DNA of 64,000 nt. Origin: Subtercola sp. PAMC28395. GTDB taxonomy: Bacteria; Actinomycetota; Actinomycetes; Actinomycetales; Microbacteriaceae. Positions within the stretch are counted from its first letter, which is position 1. Each line of letters opens with the position of its first letter. The stretch is taken from NCBI RefSeq assembly GCF_018889995.1, contig NZ_CP076547.1:1860001-1924000 (forward strand). The letters are read 5' to 3'. Below the pieces are notes generated by a model. It ran no database searches, was not told the DNA's origin, and saw nothing but the letters and a program-made list of their open reading frames with translations. Position numbers and translations under genes: made by a program. Positions 48,433 to 57,603 of the stretch are shown one piece after another.

Positions 48433-49596
48433 ATGCTCGAAAGTGAACTTCTCCCGCCTGGTGATCTGCCGCTCCGCGACCATCTCGGCGCCACTCTCCA
48501 TCGCCCAGTGCCGCTCCCATGCGCTGTGCCGCTCCCATGCCCTGTGCCGCTCCCATGCACTGTATCGCTCCCCTGCTCTGGTGCAGTCGCCGAACTGTCG
48601 CTCGTCGACGAGGCGTCGGCGAGCTATCTGCTCACCGTCGACGGAATCCCGCAGTCGCAGGTGTGTGTCTCTGACGCCACGCGACTCGAGTTCGACTACG
48701 TGCGCCACATCGCCAGGATGGTCGATGTGTGGGCAGCACCCGGGGAGGCGCTGTCGTGCATCCATCTGGGCGGCGGAGCGTTGTCGCTGGCGCGGTATGT
48801 CGAGGCGACCCGACCCGGATCACAGCAGCTTGTCATCGATTCGCAGCGGGCCATGGTCGAGGGTGTTCTCGAGGTTCTTCCCCTGGCTGCTGGCCATGCG
48901 ACCAGGCTCCTGTTCGGCGACGCCCGCGAGTTGGCGGAGCGACTGGTTCTGCGTCGTCGTTTGATCAGGTCGACCGCGGGAGGTGGGCGCGACTCTGCGT
49001 GCTCGGGGGCGATGGCTGCGGGAGCAGGAGTCGTGGTCATCGATCTCTGGGACGGCGCGAGTATCCCATCCCACGTCGCGACGCTCGAGTTCTACCTGCT
49101 CGTCGCCCAGCTCGCCGCACCCGAGGCGCTGGTGGTCGTGAACCTGCTCGACCGCGGCCCGGAGTTTGACTATTCGCGAGGGCAGGCCGCGACACTTCGC
49201 AGGGTGTGGCCGAATGTGGGAGTTCTTCGTGACCCGAGCATGCTCGGCTGTGCCAGCTGCGGCCCTGATGATTCTGCCGGTGGCTGCGGTGGCTGCGGTG
49301 GCTGCGGTGGCTGCGGTGGCTGCGGTGGCTGCGGTGGCCGCGGTCAGGTCGGTGAGGTCGGTGACGCCGGTGGCGTCGGTGCGCGCGGCCACAACTACGG
49401 AAACGTCGTGCTCGTGGCGGGTAGGCGAAGGCTCGATCTTCTCGGCGTCACCGGTTGGTTGAAGGATGATCCACGGCCGCCTCATGTCATCGTCGGGCCC
49501 GATGTCGACCGGTGGGTCACTGGGGCGCCGGTCGCGACGGACGACGCTGCATTCGCGTCCCCGCGCCCCCCTCGCGAGGCGCTCAGCCCGGATTGA
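48433..49596 (+). CDS. Spermidine-synthase-like protein with two cysteine-rich minisatellite insertions
   Basis: The core of this 387-residue protein resembles the SAM-dependent spermine/spermidine synthase fold: IHLGGGALSLARYVEA is the glycine-rich cofactor loop (about 113-128), then VIDSQRAM, the acidic end of the next strand, VVIDLWDG, and NYGNVVLVAG near the C-terminus. Many such actinobacterial proteins lack polyamine-synthase activity and their role is unknown. Two stretches are odd: four V-P-L-P-C-x hexapeptides (26-49), and six G-C-G tripeptides plus a G-R-G (284-304). Both come from in-frame tandem DNA repeats. The second falls in a loop between strands. These insertions add about 12 cysteines that could bind metal or form disulfides. 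Confidence 0.75.
   Translation: MLESELLPPGDLPLRDHLGATLHRPVPLPCAVPLPCPVPLPCTVSLPCSGAVAELSLVDEASASYLLTVDGIPQSQVCVSDATRLEFDYVRHIARMVDVWAAPGEALSCIHLGGGALSLARYVEATRPGSQQLVIDSQRAMVEGVLEVLPLAAGHATRLLFGDARELAERLVLRRRLIRSTAGGGRDSACSGAMAAGAGVVVIDLWDGASIPSHVATLEFYLLVAQLAAPEALVVVNLLDRGPEFDYSRGQAATLRRVWPNVGVLRDPSMLGCASCGPDDSAGGCGGCGGCGGCGGCGGCGGRGQVGEVGDAGGVGARGHNYGNVVLVAGRRRLDLLGVTGWLKDDPRPPHVIVGPDVDRWVTGAPVATDDAAFASPRPPREALSPD
48508..48579 (+). repeat. 18-bp coding tandem repeat, 4 units
   Basis: Units begin at 48508, 48526, 48544 and 48562; the first three differ only in their third-to-last bases (GTGCCGCTCCCATGC shared), the fourth is degenerate. Each unit encodes V-x-L-P-C-x. The unit is divisible by three, so copy-number change keeps the frame. 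Confidence 0.9.
49282..49344 (+). repeat. 9-bp coding tandem repeat (GGCTGCGGT), 6 perfect units plus 1 variant
   Basis: Six identical units run from 49282 to 49335, then GGCCGCGGT to 49344 and further degenerate 9-mers ending in GGT to about 49380. It encodes Gly-Cys-Gly repeats within the spermidine-synthase-like protein. Confidence 0.92.
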
Positions 49597-49809
49597 CCTA
49601 CTCCGGTCTGGGCTTCGGTGGAAGAGTTCCCATGATGCACACCTCCAATCGATCATCCTGCGCGCCAGATCGACGCCGAATCAGTATAAATGAGCTTTCG
49701 TCGTGTTCCGATCCACTTGCCGTTCCATCACCGTGGCGATCCTCTGGGCCAGCATGGAAGTCACGCGTGATGACGTCAGGTTCACGGGTCGACTGTCAGT
49801 CGTGCAACC

Positions 49810-49815
49810 TAGAAT
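49810..49815 (+). promoter_or_regulatory. Candidate -10 hexamer (TAGAAT) for leaderless dinB
   Basis: TAGAAT, one base from consensus TATAAT, is followed by 6 bases and the GTG at 49822. No LexA box is seen nearby. The rest of the gap 49597-49809 shows no other feature. Confidence 0.5.
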
Positions 49816-49821
49816 CGGGGT

Positions 49822-51159
49822 GTGGCTGATGGAGCGAAGAGGGCGGCAGGGTGGGCCTCGAAGCCGGTCGCTGCGATCGCTTCTGCTGCTCCCAGGCCCT
49901 CCGTATTCGGCGGGGAGGGCGCAGATGGCGCTGCCGACAGCACCGCCACGATGCTCCACATCGACATGGATGCGTTCTTCGCCTCGGTGGAGTTGCTCGA
50001 GCATCCAGAACTCGTCGGCCTTCCCGTGATCATCGGGCACAACGGGCCGAGAGGAGTCGTGACCTCGGCAACGTATGAAGCGCGCGCATTCGGGGTGCAT
50101 TCGGCGATGCCCGTGGCGCGCGCCCTGCAGCTGTGCCCCCGAGCGATCGTGCTCGCACCCCATCACGACCGCTACCGGCACTTCTCTGCAGAGGTGATGC
50201 GCATCTTTCGAGACGTCACCCCACTGGTTGAGCCGCTGAGCATCGACGAGGCCTTCCTCGATGTCGCGGGCGCGCGCCGGCTTCTCGGCTCGCCGTCGGT
50301 CATCGGCTCGCTCGTGCGGCGCCGCGTCGAGGCGGAGACCGGGCTGACCTGCTCTGTCGGGGGCGGCGCGACGAAGTTCATCGCCAAGATGGCCTCCGGT
50401 CGGGCCAAACCCGATGGGATGCTGTTGGTTCCTGCCTCTCAGACGCTGGCGTTCCTCCACCCCTTGCCGGTCTCGGCGCTCTGGGGCGTCGGCGCGACCA
50501 CAGCCGATGCCCTGACCCGACTCGGAATCAGAACCGTCGGCGACCTCGCGGCCACACCGTTGCCGACGCTGATCAATCGTGTGGGCGCCGCTTCGGGCCA
50601 GAAGTTGCACGCTCTTGCGAACGGCATCGACACCCGTGAAGTGGTGACGGTGCGCCATGAGAAGAGCGTCGGTCATGAGATCACCTTCGAGTTCGACGTG
50701 TTCGACGTGCAGAAGATCCGGCTCGAACTCCTGCGTCTGTCTGACCAGGTTGCCGTGCGCCTTCGCCGCGCAGGGCTGGCGGGCAAGACCGTCGCCCTCA
50801 AGCTCCGCTTCGCCGACTTCTCGACCATCTCCCGCTCGCGCACGCTCTCAGAACCGACGGACCTCGCCCAGTCGATCTTCGATGCCGCTCGTGACCTCTT
50901 CGATGCGGTTGATCTTGCCGGCCAGCGGGTGCGCCTGATCGGCGTGCGGGTCGAGAACCTCGTCACTGCGGCCGAAGCCGTGCACCAGCCCTCACTCTGG
51001 GACGACGAGGCCGCGGCTCCCTCGAGCTGGCGTGAGGCAGAGGTCGCTGCTGATCGAGTCGCAGACAAATTCGGCGCCGGTGCGGTGCGTCGGGCGTCGC
51101 TGGTCACGCCTTCGGGGCTCGGTCGGCAGGGTGCGCCACCTACGGCGGCGCAGGAATAA
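49822..51159 (+). CDS. dinB: DNA polymerase IV (Y-family, DinB)
   Basis: This is an error-prone translesion polymerase of 445 residues. Catalytic carboxylates are in MLHIDMDAFFASVE (about 44-57) and LSIDEAFLDV (about 137-146); the palm, thumb with HhH (LWGVGATTADAL) and little-finger domains follow. A clamp-binding-type peptide QPSLW lies near residue 389. The first 43 residues are a Gly/Ala/Ser-rich extension not usual in DinB; GTG 49822 is chosen because a TAGAAT hexamer lies 6 bases upstream, but ATG 49951 would give the standard N-terminus. Confidence 0.93.
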   Translation: MADGAKRAAGWASKPVAAIASAAPRPSVFGGEGADGAADSTATMLHIDMDAFFASVELLEHPELVGLPVIIGHNGPRGVVTSATYEARAFGVHSAMPVARALQLCPRAIVLAPHHDRYRHFSAEVMRIFRDVTPLVEPLSIDEAFLDVAGARRLLGSPSVIGSLVRRRVEAETGLTCSVGGGATKFIAKMASGRAKPDGMLLVPASQTLAFLHPLPVSALWGVGATTADALTRLGIRTVGDLAATPLPTLINRVGAASGQKLHALANGIDTREVVTVRHEKSVGHEITFEFDVFDVQKIRLELLRLSDQVAVRLRRAGLAGKTVALKLRFADFSTISRSRTLSEPTDLAQSIFDAARDLFDAVDLAGQRVRLIGVRVENLVTAAEAVHQPSLWDDEAAAPSSWREAEVAADRVADKFGAGAVRRASLVTPSGLGRQGAPPTAAQE

Positions 51160-51237
51160 GCAGCGCTCTCAGCCGGGGAGGGGCGATTCACATTCGGCGT
51201 GTTCTTCACCCGCTCAATCGATCGGTGTGGATTGTCT

Positions 51238-51441
51238 TCAGTAGAAGACGCGGCGCCCGTTTCCGCGATCGATATCGTTCTGGAGCTTCCTCAGCTCCTC
51301 AGCGAGCTGCGGGTCGGACTGTTGTACGGAATCTGCTCGCCTCGAGACTCCGCTGTGACGCGTCAAGACCGAAAACAAACTCACAAATACGACGGCCACC
51401 CCGATGAGCCCCGCACCAACTGCAGCAATAACCGCACCCAT
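51238..51441 (-). CDS. Small single-TM protein
   Basis: The 67-residue protein has an N-terminal membrane span (about 3-25, VIAAVGAGLIGVAVVF) and a polar tail with a short helix (DPQLAEELRKLQNDI), probably cytoplasmic. No family is recognised. The open frame extends far upstream across the divergent gene, but ATG 51441 is clearly the start: AAGGAG is 6 bases upstream, a hairpin precedes it, and TAGTGT lies about 40 bases upstream. Confidence 0.75.
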   Translation of the reverse strand: MGAVIAAVGAGLIGVAVVFVSLFSVLTRHSGVSRRADSVQQSDPQLAEELRKLQNDIDRGNGRRVFY

Positions 51442-51454
51442 GATCAGCTCCTTG

Positions 51455-51469
51455 TGGGTCCGAGACCCA
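51455..51469 (-). promoter_or_regulatory. Hairpin next to the ribosome site of the small TM gene
   Basis: TGGGTC and GACCCA form a perfect 6-bp stem with a 3-base loop, ending one base before the CAAGGAG ribosome site. It may affect translation or be chance. Confidence 0.35.
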
Positions 51470-51481
51470 ACCGTTAACTTC

Positions 51482-51487
51482 ACACTA
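51482..51487 (-). promoter_or_regulatory. Candidate -10 hexamer (TAGTGT) for the small TM gene
   Basis: On the minus strand it would give a leader of about 35 bases containing the hairpin and the AAGGAG site. Confidence 0.3.
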
Positions 51488-51544
51488 CGCTCCAGGCTGC
51501 CGTGCGCAAGAGGATCAGCGACATTCTCGACGAGATTCGACGCT

Positions 51545-51560
51545 TCGAATGCGTGTTCGA
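51545..51560. promoter_or_regulatory. LexA (SOS) box
   Basis: TCGAATGCGTGTTCGA matches the actinobacterial LexA consensus TCGAAC-N4-GTTCGA with one mismatch. It ends 5 bases upstream of a TAGTGT hexamer and 18 bases before the ATG of the DUF222/HNH gene, the right place for repression. Confidence 0.75.
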
Positions 51561-51565
51561 TGGTG

Positions 51566-51571
51566 TAGTGT
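51566..51571 (+). promoter_or_regulatory. Candidate -10 hexamer (TAGTGT) for the DUF222/HNH gene
   Basis: It is followed by 6 bases and the ATG at 51578. The LexA box covers the region just upstream. Confidence 0.5.
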
Positions 51572-51577
51572 TGACAT

Positions 51578-53377
51578 ATGCTCATTAATTCGAATGTGGT
51601 CGAAACAGACTCGCGACGTGGTGCTTCAGATGCACTGCTGGTTGAGCTGTATTCCGGGATGGCTCGCGACGAAGAGTTGTTCGCTTCGCTCACCCGTCCG
51701 GCGCCGTTGCCTGGGTTCGGTGCCGAGACACATGCTGGTGCAAATTCTGCTGGATGCTCATGCTCGAGTTGCGGTGGCTCGAGTTGTTCTGGCTCAAGTT
51801 GCTCTGGTTCGAGTTGTTCTGGCTCAAGTTGCTCTGGCAATCCGAATGGTTGTGAGGTGTCCAGCTGCTCAGCGTGCTCGGATTCCGCACGCGCGAGCTA
51901 TGCGCAGCTCTGTGATGGCGTGAGTCGCGCGGTTGACCTGGTCGTCGAGGTCGAGGCCGAGATAGCGCGGAGCATGGCGCGCCGGGCACGGCTGGTCGAA
52001 TCGGCACGCGAACTCGCGGTCGCGGCCGAGGAAGTCGTGTTGATGCCTTCGGTGCTTGAGTCGGGCTCGAACCAAGACCGTGAGCACCTTGCACGACGGT
52101 CGCTTGTCGCCGAACTGGGCTGTGCGCTCCGCCAACCTGAGGCCAGCGTGCAGCGATTGCTCACCGAGAGTGAAACCCTCGCCGACCAGTTGCCTTCGAC
52201 CCTGAACGCTCTGGCGGAGGGGCGGCTCAGCTATCGTCACGCGCAGGTGATGGTCGACAACGCCTTGTCATTGCCGCGGGAGGCGCGCCTCCGATTCGAA
52301 GGAGCCGCCCTCCGGTCCGCGGTGACGTCCACGGCCTCCCGGTTTACCCAGCACGCACGCAAGCTTCGTGAACGCCTCCACCCCGAGTCGATGGTTGCGC
52401 GACGCGAGAAGGCGGCGTCTGATCGTTGTCTGCGTTTCGAGCCTGCACGCGACGGTATGGCCTGGCTGTCGCACTACCTTCCGGCCGCCGTTGCGCTGCA
52501 GATCGACGACACCGTCGAGAATCTCGCGCGAGGTCTCGTGGCAGGCGACGAGACGCGCACGGTAGCCCAGTTGCGATCCGACGTGCTGGTCGACCTCGTT
52601 CTTGGCGGCACCGCCGGTGGATCCGACGTTCTTGATGGATCCGACAATCTTGGTGAATCCGATTTGCAATCCTGCGCTGGTCACAGCGCCCAGCCTGGCC
52701 TGAACGCCGAAATCGAAGACGAGCTCTCCACGGCAGAAGGGTTGTGGCAGAGAGGCACTGAGCGGCAATCCCGCTCGGCGCCGGGGCTCGTGGGCAGGGG
52801 CGTTCGACCGACAGTGATCGTCACGGTTCCTGTGATGACTCTGCTGGGTCGCACGGAAGAGCCGGGAGATCTCGAAAGGTACGGTCCGATCGATGCCGAA
52901 ACCGCGAGAGAGCTGGCTCGGCATGCGCCTAGTTTCATCCGGATCCTGACGCATCCCGAGACGGGGGCGACTCTGTCTGTCGGCCGACAACGGTACCGAC
53001 CACCTGCAGACCTTCGAACGGCTCTCGAGATCGAGGATCAGACGTGTCGATTCCCGGGTTGTGCGCGTGCCGCACGACGCTGCGAACTCGACCACACGGT
53101 GGATTGGGCGCGCGGGGGGCAAACGAGCCATACGAACTTGGCACACCTCTGCCCCAAGCACCATCACCTCAAACACGAGACGAAGTGGGCCGTGCGGCAA
53201 GAAGCAGACCGAGCGCTGAGGTGGACTTCACCGCTCGGTCGTGAGTACGTCACTACTCCTGAATCACGCTTTCCTGATGCTGGAGTCGATTCGGGTGGAG
53301 GCGCAGTTTCGCCCGGCGACGTGAATGTCGAACCAGCACCACTCGAACCAGCACCACTCGAACCAGCACCATTCTGA
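51578..53377 (+). CDS. DUF222 / HNH endonuclease domain protein (13E12-like)
   Basis: The 599-residue protein has an N-terminal region interrupted by a Cys/Ser/Gly-rich stretch (about 58-100), a DUF222 domain (about 105-400), and an HNH nuclease domain (about 485-535) with CRFPGCARAARRCELDH, then NLAHLCPKHHH, keeping the metal cysteines and catalytic His. A proline-rich tail ends in three EPAP(L/F) repeats. Such proteins (13E12 repeat family in mycobacteria) are abundant in actinobacteria; their substrate is unclear. The LexA box 18 bases upstream makes it a likely SOS gene. Two in-frame DNA minisatellites lie inside it. Confidence 0.88.
   Translation: MLINSNVVETDSRRGASDALLVELYSGMARDEELFASLTRPAPLPGFGAETHAGANSAGCSCSSCGGSSCSGSSCSGSSCSGSSCSGNPNGCEVSSCSACSDSARASYAQLCDGVSRAVDLVVEVEAEIARSMARRARLVESARELAVAAEEVVLMPSVLESGSNQDREHLARRSLVAELGCALRQPEASVQRLLTESETLADQLPSTLNALAEGRLSYRHAQVMVDNALSLPREARLRFEGAALRSAVTSTASRFTQHARKLRERLHPESMVARREKAASDRCLRFEPARDGMAWLSHYLPAAVALQIDDTVENLARGLVAGDETRTVAQLRSDVLVDLVLGGTAGGSDVLDGSDNLGESDLQSCAGHSAQPGLNAEIEDELSTAEGLWQRGTERQSRSAPGLVGRGVRPTVIVTVPVMTLLGRTEEPGDLERYGPIDAETARELARHAPSFIRILTHPETGATLSVGRQRYRPPADLRTALEIEDQTCRFPGCARAARRCELDHTVDWARGGQTSHTNLAHLCPKHHHLKHETKWAVRQEADRALRWTSPLGREYVTTPESRFPDAGVDSGGGAVSPGDVNVEPAPLEPAPLEPAPF
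51764..51838 (+). repeat. 15-bp coding tandem repeat (Ser-Ser-Cys-x-Gly), 5 units
   Basis: Units start at 51764, 51779, 51794, 51809 and 51824. Units 2-3 and 4-5 are near-identical 30-bp pairs, so the recent duplication unit is 30 bp. It encodes residues 63-87 of the HNH protein. Confidence 0.9.
53330..53374 (+). repeat. 15-bp coding tandem repeat at the 3' end of the HNH gene, 3 units
   Basis: Three copies of GAACCAGCACCACTC (last base region altered in the third) run up to the stop codon and encode EPAPL, EPAPL, EPAPF. Confidence 0.9.
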
Positions 53378-53388
53378 GGGGAGGGGGG

Positions 53389-55218
53389 TTAGGAGCGCAG
53401 GGTGATCGTTGCCGAGTGGGGCGCGATCGTTGAGTCCGCCGTGACTTCAGCGCCACTGAGCTCTGTGCCTTCCAAGGCGTCGGAGGTGCTCAGCAGTACA
53501 GTGCTCGCCGTATCACCCGCTCCGATCCCAGCAACGCCGACCGCAATCGGCGCGTCTGAGAAGTTCACGACGATGCTGACGCGGCCACGTGTGAGCTCGA
53601 ACCAGTGGGCATCCTCGTCCAACCGCACGGAGATCTCGGTGAAACGGGGGTCGGTGAACTCCGGAAGGCTGCGCCGCAGTCGGGCGAGCTCCTGGTAGAG
53701 CCGAAGCACGCGGGAATGCCTCCCTTGATCACGCTCGGCCCAGTCAAGCTTCGATCGCTCGAAGGTCTCGGGGTCCTGCGGGTCGGGTACGGCCGACTCG
53801 TCCCAGCCCATCTTGGCGAATTCCGCGATGCGCCCCTTGGCGGTTGCCTCGCCGAGTTCAGGCTCCGGGTGCGAGGTGAAGAACTGCCAGGGTGTTGATG
53901 CGGCCCATTCCTCGCCCATGAAGAGCATGGGGGTGAACGGGCCGAGCATCGTGAGCACGGCGGCGATGGCGAGCTGGCCATCCGTCAGCGTTGCGCTCAG
54001 CCGGTCACCGGTGGCGCGATTGCCGATCTGGTCGTGGTTCTGGTTGGCAACGACGAGCCGCCACGAGAGGGTGTGCTCGGTGTCGATGGGCTTGCCGTGG
54101 GGCTTCTCGCGAAAGCTCGACCACGTTCCATTGTGGAAGAATCCCTCGGTCATGACCTTGCCGAGCGCAGAGAGAGGTTCGAAGTCGGCGTAGTACCCCG
54201 AGATCTCGCCGGTGAGCGCCACGTGCAGGGCATGGTGGAAGTCGTCGCTCCACTGGGCAGAGAGACCGTAACCGCGACTCTCGCGCGGGGTGAACATGAC
54301 AGGGTCGTTGAGGTCCGATTCGGCGATGAGCGTCAGCGGTCGACCAAGGAATGACGAGAGGGCATCGACTTCGGTCGACATCTGCGCGAGCAGGTGCGGT
54401 TCGCTCTCGTCATGAAGGGCGTGCACGGCATCGAGCCGCAGACCGTCGACATGGTAGTCGTTGAGCCACATCAACGCGTTGTCGACGATGAAGCGCCGTA
54501 CCTCCTCTGAGCTCTCGCCGTCGAGGTTGATCGACGAACCCCAGGTGTTCGAGCTCTGATCGTTGATATAGGGCCCGAACATCGGCAGGTAGTTGCCGCT
54601 CGGGCCGAGATGGTTGTAAACGACGTCCTGGATGACCGCCAGACCTTTCGCGTGACAGGCATCCACGAATCGCTGGTACGCCTCAGGCCCGCCGTACCCC
54701 TCGTGCACGGTGAACCACAGCACGCCGTCGTAACCCCAGTTGTGCGTGCCGTTGAATCCGTTGACGGGCAGGAGTTCGACGAAGTCGACGCCGATGGAGA
54801 CCAGATGGTCGAGCTTGGCGATCGCCGCGTCGAGGGTACCCTCGGGCGTGAAGGTGCCGATGTGCAGCTCGTAGATCTCGCCACCGGCGAGCTGGCGGCC
54901 CTTCCACGAGGAATCCGTCCACGTGAAGTGCGAGGGGTCGAAAGTGCGGGAGAAGCCGTGCACACCGCCGGGCTGGCGCCTCGACCGTGGGTCGGGGATG
55001 ACGAGATCGGCGTCGCCGTCGGCGCCGGAAATCGAATACCCGTAGTCGATGTCGCCTGAACCCTCGAGCTCGGCCAGAAGAGACCCTGGCGCTTCGAACC
55101 AGCCGTCTCCTCGTGGCGACATGGTGACGCGCTCCGTCTCGACGGAGCCGGGCCGGCGAACGGTGAGGGTCACGCCCTCAGCTCGGGGGGCCCATACATC
55201 GAATTCCTGCAGTGCCAT
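53389..55218 (-). CDS. treZ: Maltooligosyltrehalose trehalohydrolase TreZ
   Basis: TreZ releases free trehalose from maltooligosyl-trehalose made by TreY. The 609-residue GH13_10 enzyme has an N-terminal beta domain, a barrel with catalytic Asp in [14 protein letters not shown] (about 258), Glu in [10 protein letters not shown] (about 297) and the third Asp in [11 protein letters not shown] (about 394), and a C-terminal beta domain. ATG 55218 ([11 protein letters not shown]) lies 5 bases after the treY stop; the longer open frame overlaps treY and is rejected. Confidence 0.95.
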   Translation of the reverse strand: MALQEFDVWAPRAEGVTLTVRRPGSVETERVTMSPRGDGWFEAPGSLLAELEGSGDIDYGYSISGADGDADLVIPDPRSRRQPGGVHGFSRTFDPSHFTWTDSSWKGRQLAGGEIYELHIGTFTPEGTLDAAIAKLDHLVSIGVDFVELLPVNGFNGTHNWGYDGVLWFTVHEGYGGPEAYQRFVDACHAKGLAVIQDVVYNHLGPSGNYLPMFGPYINDQSSNTWGSSINLDGESSEEVRRFIVDNALMWLNDYHVDGLRLDAVHALHDESEPHLLAQMSTEVDALSSFLGRPLTLIAESDLNDPVMFTPRESRGYGLSAQWSDDFHHALHVALTGEISGYYADFEPLSALGKVMTEGFFHNGTWSSFREKPHGKPIDTEHTLSWRLVVANQNHDQIGNRATGDRLSATLTDGQLAIAAVLTMLGPFTPMLFMGEEWAASTPWQFFTSHPEPELGEATAKGRIAEFAKMGWDESAVPDPQDPETFERSKLDWAERDQGRHSRVLRLYQELARLRRSLPEFTDPRFTEISVRLDEDAHWFELTRGRVSIVVNFSDAPIAVGVAGIGAGDTASTVLLSTSDALEGTELSGAEVTADSTIAPHSATITLRS

Positions 55219-55223
55219 GCCTG

Positions 55224-57563
55224 TTACGCCTCTTCTTCGGGCACCAGCAGTGCCACCGGGTAGCGGGAGAGTAGCTCGGTGAGCGGGATGATCGCCGAAG
55301 CGAAGTGCCGACCGGTGATGAGGTCGACCGTCGCCCGGTAGTCGGTGGTGAGGGTCGTGTCGCCCCAACCGCCGCCCCGCGCAAGCCCGACGGGCAGCCG
55401 GGTCGCGACCGTGATGGCGCCACCGCGGTCGAATGAGATGGCGTGGCCGGCCGCAGCGCCTTCAGCGACAAGCGGTTGGTAACCCGTGAACAGCCCAGGC
55501 CTCTCGCGCTTCAAGCGAAGTGCCCGCGAAACCACGAGGAGTTTGGCCGCTCCTGTCTCATCGATGGGCGGCAGGTCTCCGGCGTCGAGTCGGGCCAGGA
55601 TGCTCCGGCGCTCCCCGTAGTCGACAGCCCGCCGGTTGTCGGGGTCGACCAGCGAGGTCTCCCACAGCTCACTGCCCTGGTAGACGTCGGGCGAGCCCGG
55701 GGCGGTGAGCTGCAGCAGCTTCAGCGAGAGCGAGTTCGACCAGCCGGGCATCCGGACCTGCTCGAGAAAGCCCGAGAGAACCCGGCGCACATCGTGCGAG
55801 TCGAACGCGCTGTCGACCACGCGGTGCATGCGCGCCTCGAAGTCCTGGTCTGGTGACAGCCAGTTCGTCGAGTCGCCCGCCTCGCGCGCAGCCTTCTCGG
55901 CGTAGGCGTGAAGCCGTTCGCGAGAGGCAGGCGCTGAACCGACGATGGCCTGCCACAACAGGTTCTCGAGCTGGCCATCGCCGAGCGGAGCAAGAACCCG
56001 CAACTGTTGCAGGGTGGATGCCCACTCCGCCGCCAGCTCGGAGATCACACTGATGCGTGCCCGCGTGTCTTCGCCTCGCTTGGTGTCGTGGGTCGACAGC
56101 GTGGTCATCGCGGTGGGGTAGTCGGTGAGCCGTGTTTCCTGGCGGTGGTGGAATTCTGCCACCGGAACAGCGAACTCACCCGGGTCTGCACCCACTTCGT
56201 TGAGTGAGGTCAGACGGTTGAATCGGTAGAACGCGGTGTCTTCGACGCCTTTGGCCATCACCATGCCGGAGGTCTGCTGAAAGCGTTGGGCGGCGACGTT
56301 CTCTGGGTCAGACAGTGAAGGAAGCACGGCGTCGATGGTCGAGGTGAGGTCGGGGCGGTGCTGCCCGGCGAGGTCGACCGCCTCTGACAGAGCCTCGACG
56401 CCGAACGGCAGGTACGAGCGATAGACCGGGAAGCACGTGAGCAACTCGGCGACGGCATCAGCGACCGTATCCGGATCGAGCTGACCAGGGAGCGTCGGCA
56501 CATCGAGGTCGCGAACGATCCGGAGCACTTCTGAGCGCAGAATACCGTCGGCGATGCCGCGCTTGGTGTCGTGGATGAGGGCGGTGAACGACGTGGGAGC
56601 GGGGCGGGATTCGGTCGCGAGACGCAGGTCGAGGGCATCCAGTGTCGCCTGCCCGGCAGGGTCGACCAGTACCCGGTCGAAGTCGGCCAGGGCGTCGTAC
56701 CCTGTCGTGCCGGCTGTAGCCCAGTCTGCTGGCATCTTCTCGCGGCCCTCGAGGATCTTCTCGACAAGCACATAGCTGCCGTCCGTGAGCTCGGCCAGGC
56801 GGTCGAGGTATCCGCGCGGGTCCTTCAGGCCATCAGGATGATCGACCCGCAGCCCATCGGCCAGCCCCTCTGTGAACCACCGCCCGATCTCGGCGTGCGA
56901 TTCGTCGAAGACGGAGCTGTTCTCGACTCTGATGCCGGCCAGGGTGTTCACGGCGAAGAACCGACGGTAGTTGAGGTCGTAGTCGGCCCGGTGCCAGTTC
57001 ACCAACTCATAGTTCTGGCGCGAATGCACCGTCACAGCGTCTGCACCGTCGTCGGCAGAGCCCAGTTTGAGCGGAAAACGGTTGTCATAGAAGTGCAGCT
57101 GGTCGCCGACGACCCGGAAGTCGTCTGTGGAGAGGCTCTCGAGCGGGGCGTCGCCGAGAACAGGGAGTCGCACCTTTCCGTTGCCGAACTCCCAATCGAC
57201 GTCGAACGCGTCGGCGTACCGCGAATCACGCCCGTGCATGAGCAGATCCCACCACCAGGCGCTGGTGTGTGGGGTGTTCACCCCCACGTGGTTGGGCACA
57301 ATGTCGATCAACACGCCGAGCCCTGCGTCTCGGGCGGCCCCTACTGCGTGGTCGAGGCCTTCTGCTCCGCCTCGGTCGGGGTCGACCTGCGCGTGGTCGA
57401 TCACGTCGTACCCGTGGTCGGAGCCCTTCTCCGCCTTCAGCAGTGGCGAGAAATAGACCCAGCTGGCACCCAGATCACGAAGATACGGGGCCACCTCTGC
57501 CGCGTCGGCAAGCGTGAAGGTCGGAGTGATCTGCAGGCGATAGGTCGACTGGGGGACGCGCAC
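55224..57563 (-). CDS. treY: Maltooligosyltrehalose synthase TreY
   Basis: TreY converts the reducing-end glucose of a maltodextrin to a trehalose linkage. The 779-residue GH13_26 enzyme starts VPQSTYRLQ after GTG, with Asp in [10 protein letters not shown] (about 237), Glu in VLVEKILEG (about 265) and the long helical insertion of this family. It sits between treX (40 bases upstream) and treZ (5 bases downstream). The ribosome site for its GTG is weak, so coupling to treX is likely. Confidence 0.95.
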   Translation of the reverse strand: MRVPQSTYRLQITPTFTLADAAEVAPYLRDLGASWVYFSPLLKAEKGSDHGYDVIDHAQVDPDRGGAEGLDHAVGAARDAGLGVLIDIVPNHVGVNTPHTSAWWWDLLMHGRDSRYADAFDVDWEFGNGKVRLPVLGDAPLESLSTDDFRVVGDQLHFYDNRFPLKLGSADDGADAVTVHSRQNYELVNWHRADYDLNYRRFFAVNTLAGIRVENSSVFDESHAEIGRWFTEGLADGLRVDHPDGLKDPRGYLDRLAELTDGSYVLVEKILEGREKMPADWATAGTTGYDALADFDRVLVDPAGQATLDALDLRLATESRPAPTSFTALIHDTKRGIADGILRSEVLRIVRDLDVPTLPGQLDPDTVADAVAELLTCFPVYRSYLPFGVEALSEAVDLAGQHRPDLTSTIDAVLPSLSDPENVAAQRFQQTSGMVMAKGVEDTAFYRFNRLTSLNEVGADPGEFAVPVAEFHHRQETRLTDYPTAMTTLSTHDTKRGEDTRARISVISELAAEWASTLQQLRVLAPLGDGQLENLLWQAIVGSAPASRERLHAYAEKAAREAGDSTNWLSPDQDFEARMHRVVDSAFDSHDVRRVLSGFLEQVRMPGWSNSLSLKLLQLTAPGSPDVYQGSELWETSLVDPDNRRAVDYGERRSILARLDAGDLPPIDETGAAKLLVVSRALRLKRERPGLFTGYQPLVAEGAAAGHAISFDRGGAITVATRLPVGLARGGGWGDTTLTTDYRATVDLITGRHFASAIIPLTELLSRYPVALLVPEEEA

Positions 57564-57603
57564 GGTGTTCGGCTCGATTCTGTCTGGGGGTGGATGGGAG
57601 AAA

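Noticed and set aside
48433..49596. Authentic spermidine synthase
   Set aside because: The glycine-rich SAM loop is present but the putrescine-site motifs of true spermidine synthases are not recognisable, and large repeat insertions interrupt the fold.
49597..49821. LexA box upstream of dinB
   Set aside because: I searched the gap for TCGAAC-N4-GTTCGA-like sites and found none with fewer than several mismatches; only a TAGAAT hexamer is evident.
53389..55368. Longer treZ starting at 55368
   Set aside because: The extra residues overlap the end of treY and are His/Arg/Pro-rich shadow sequence; [11 protein letters not shown] at 55218 is the family start.
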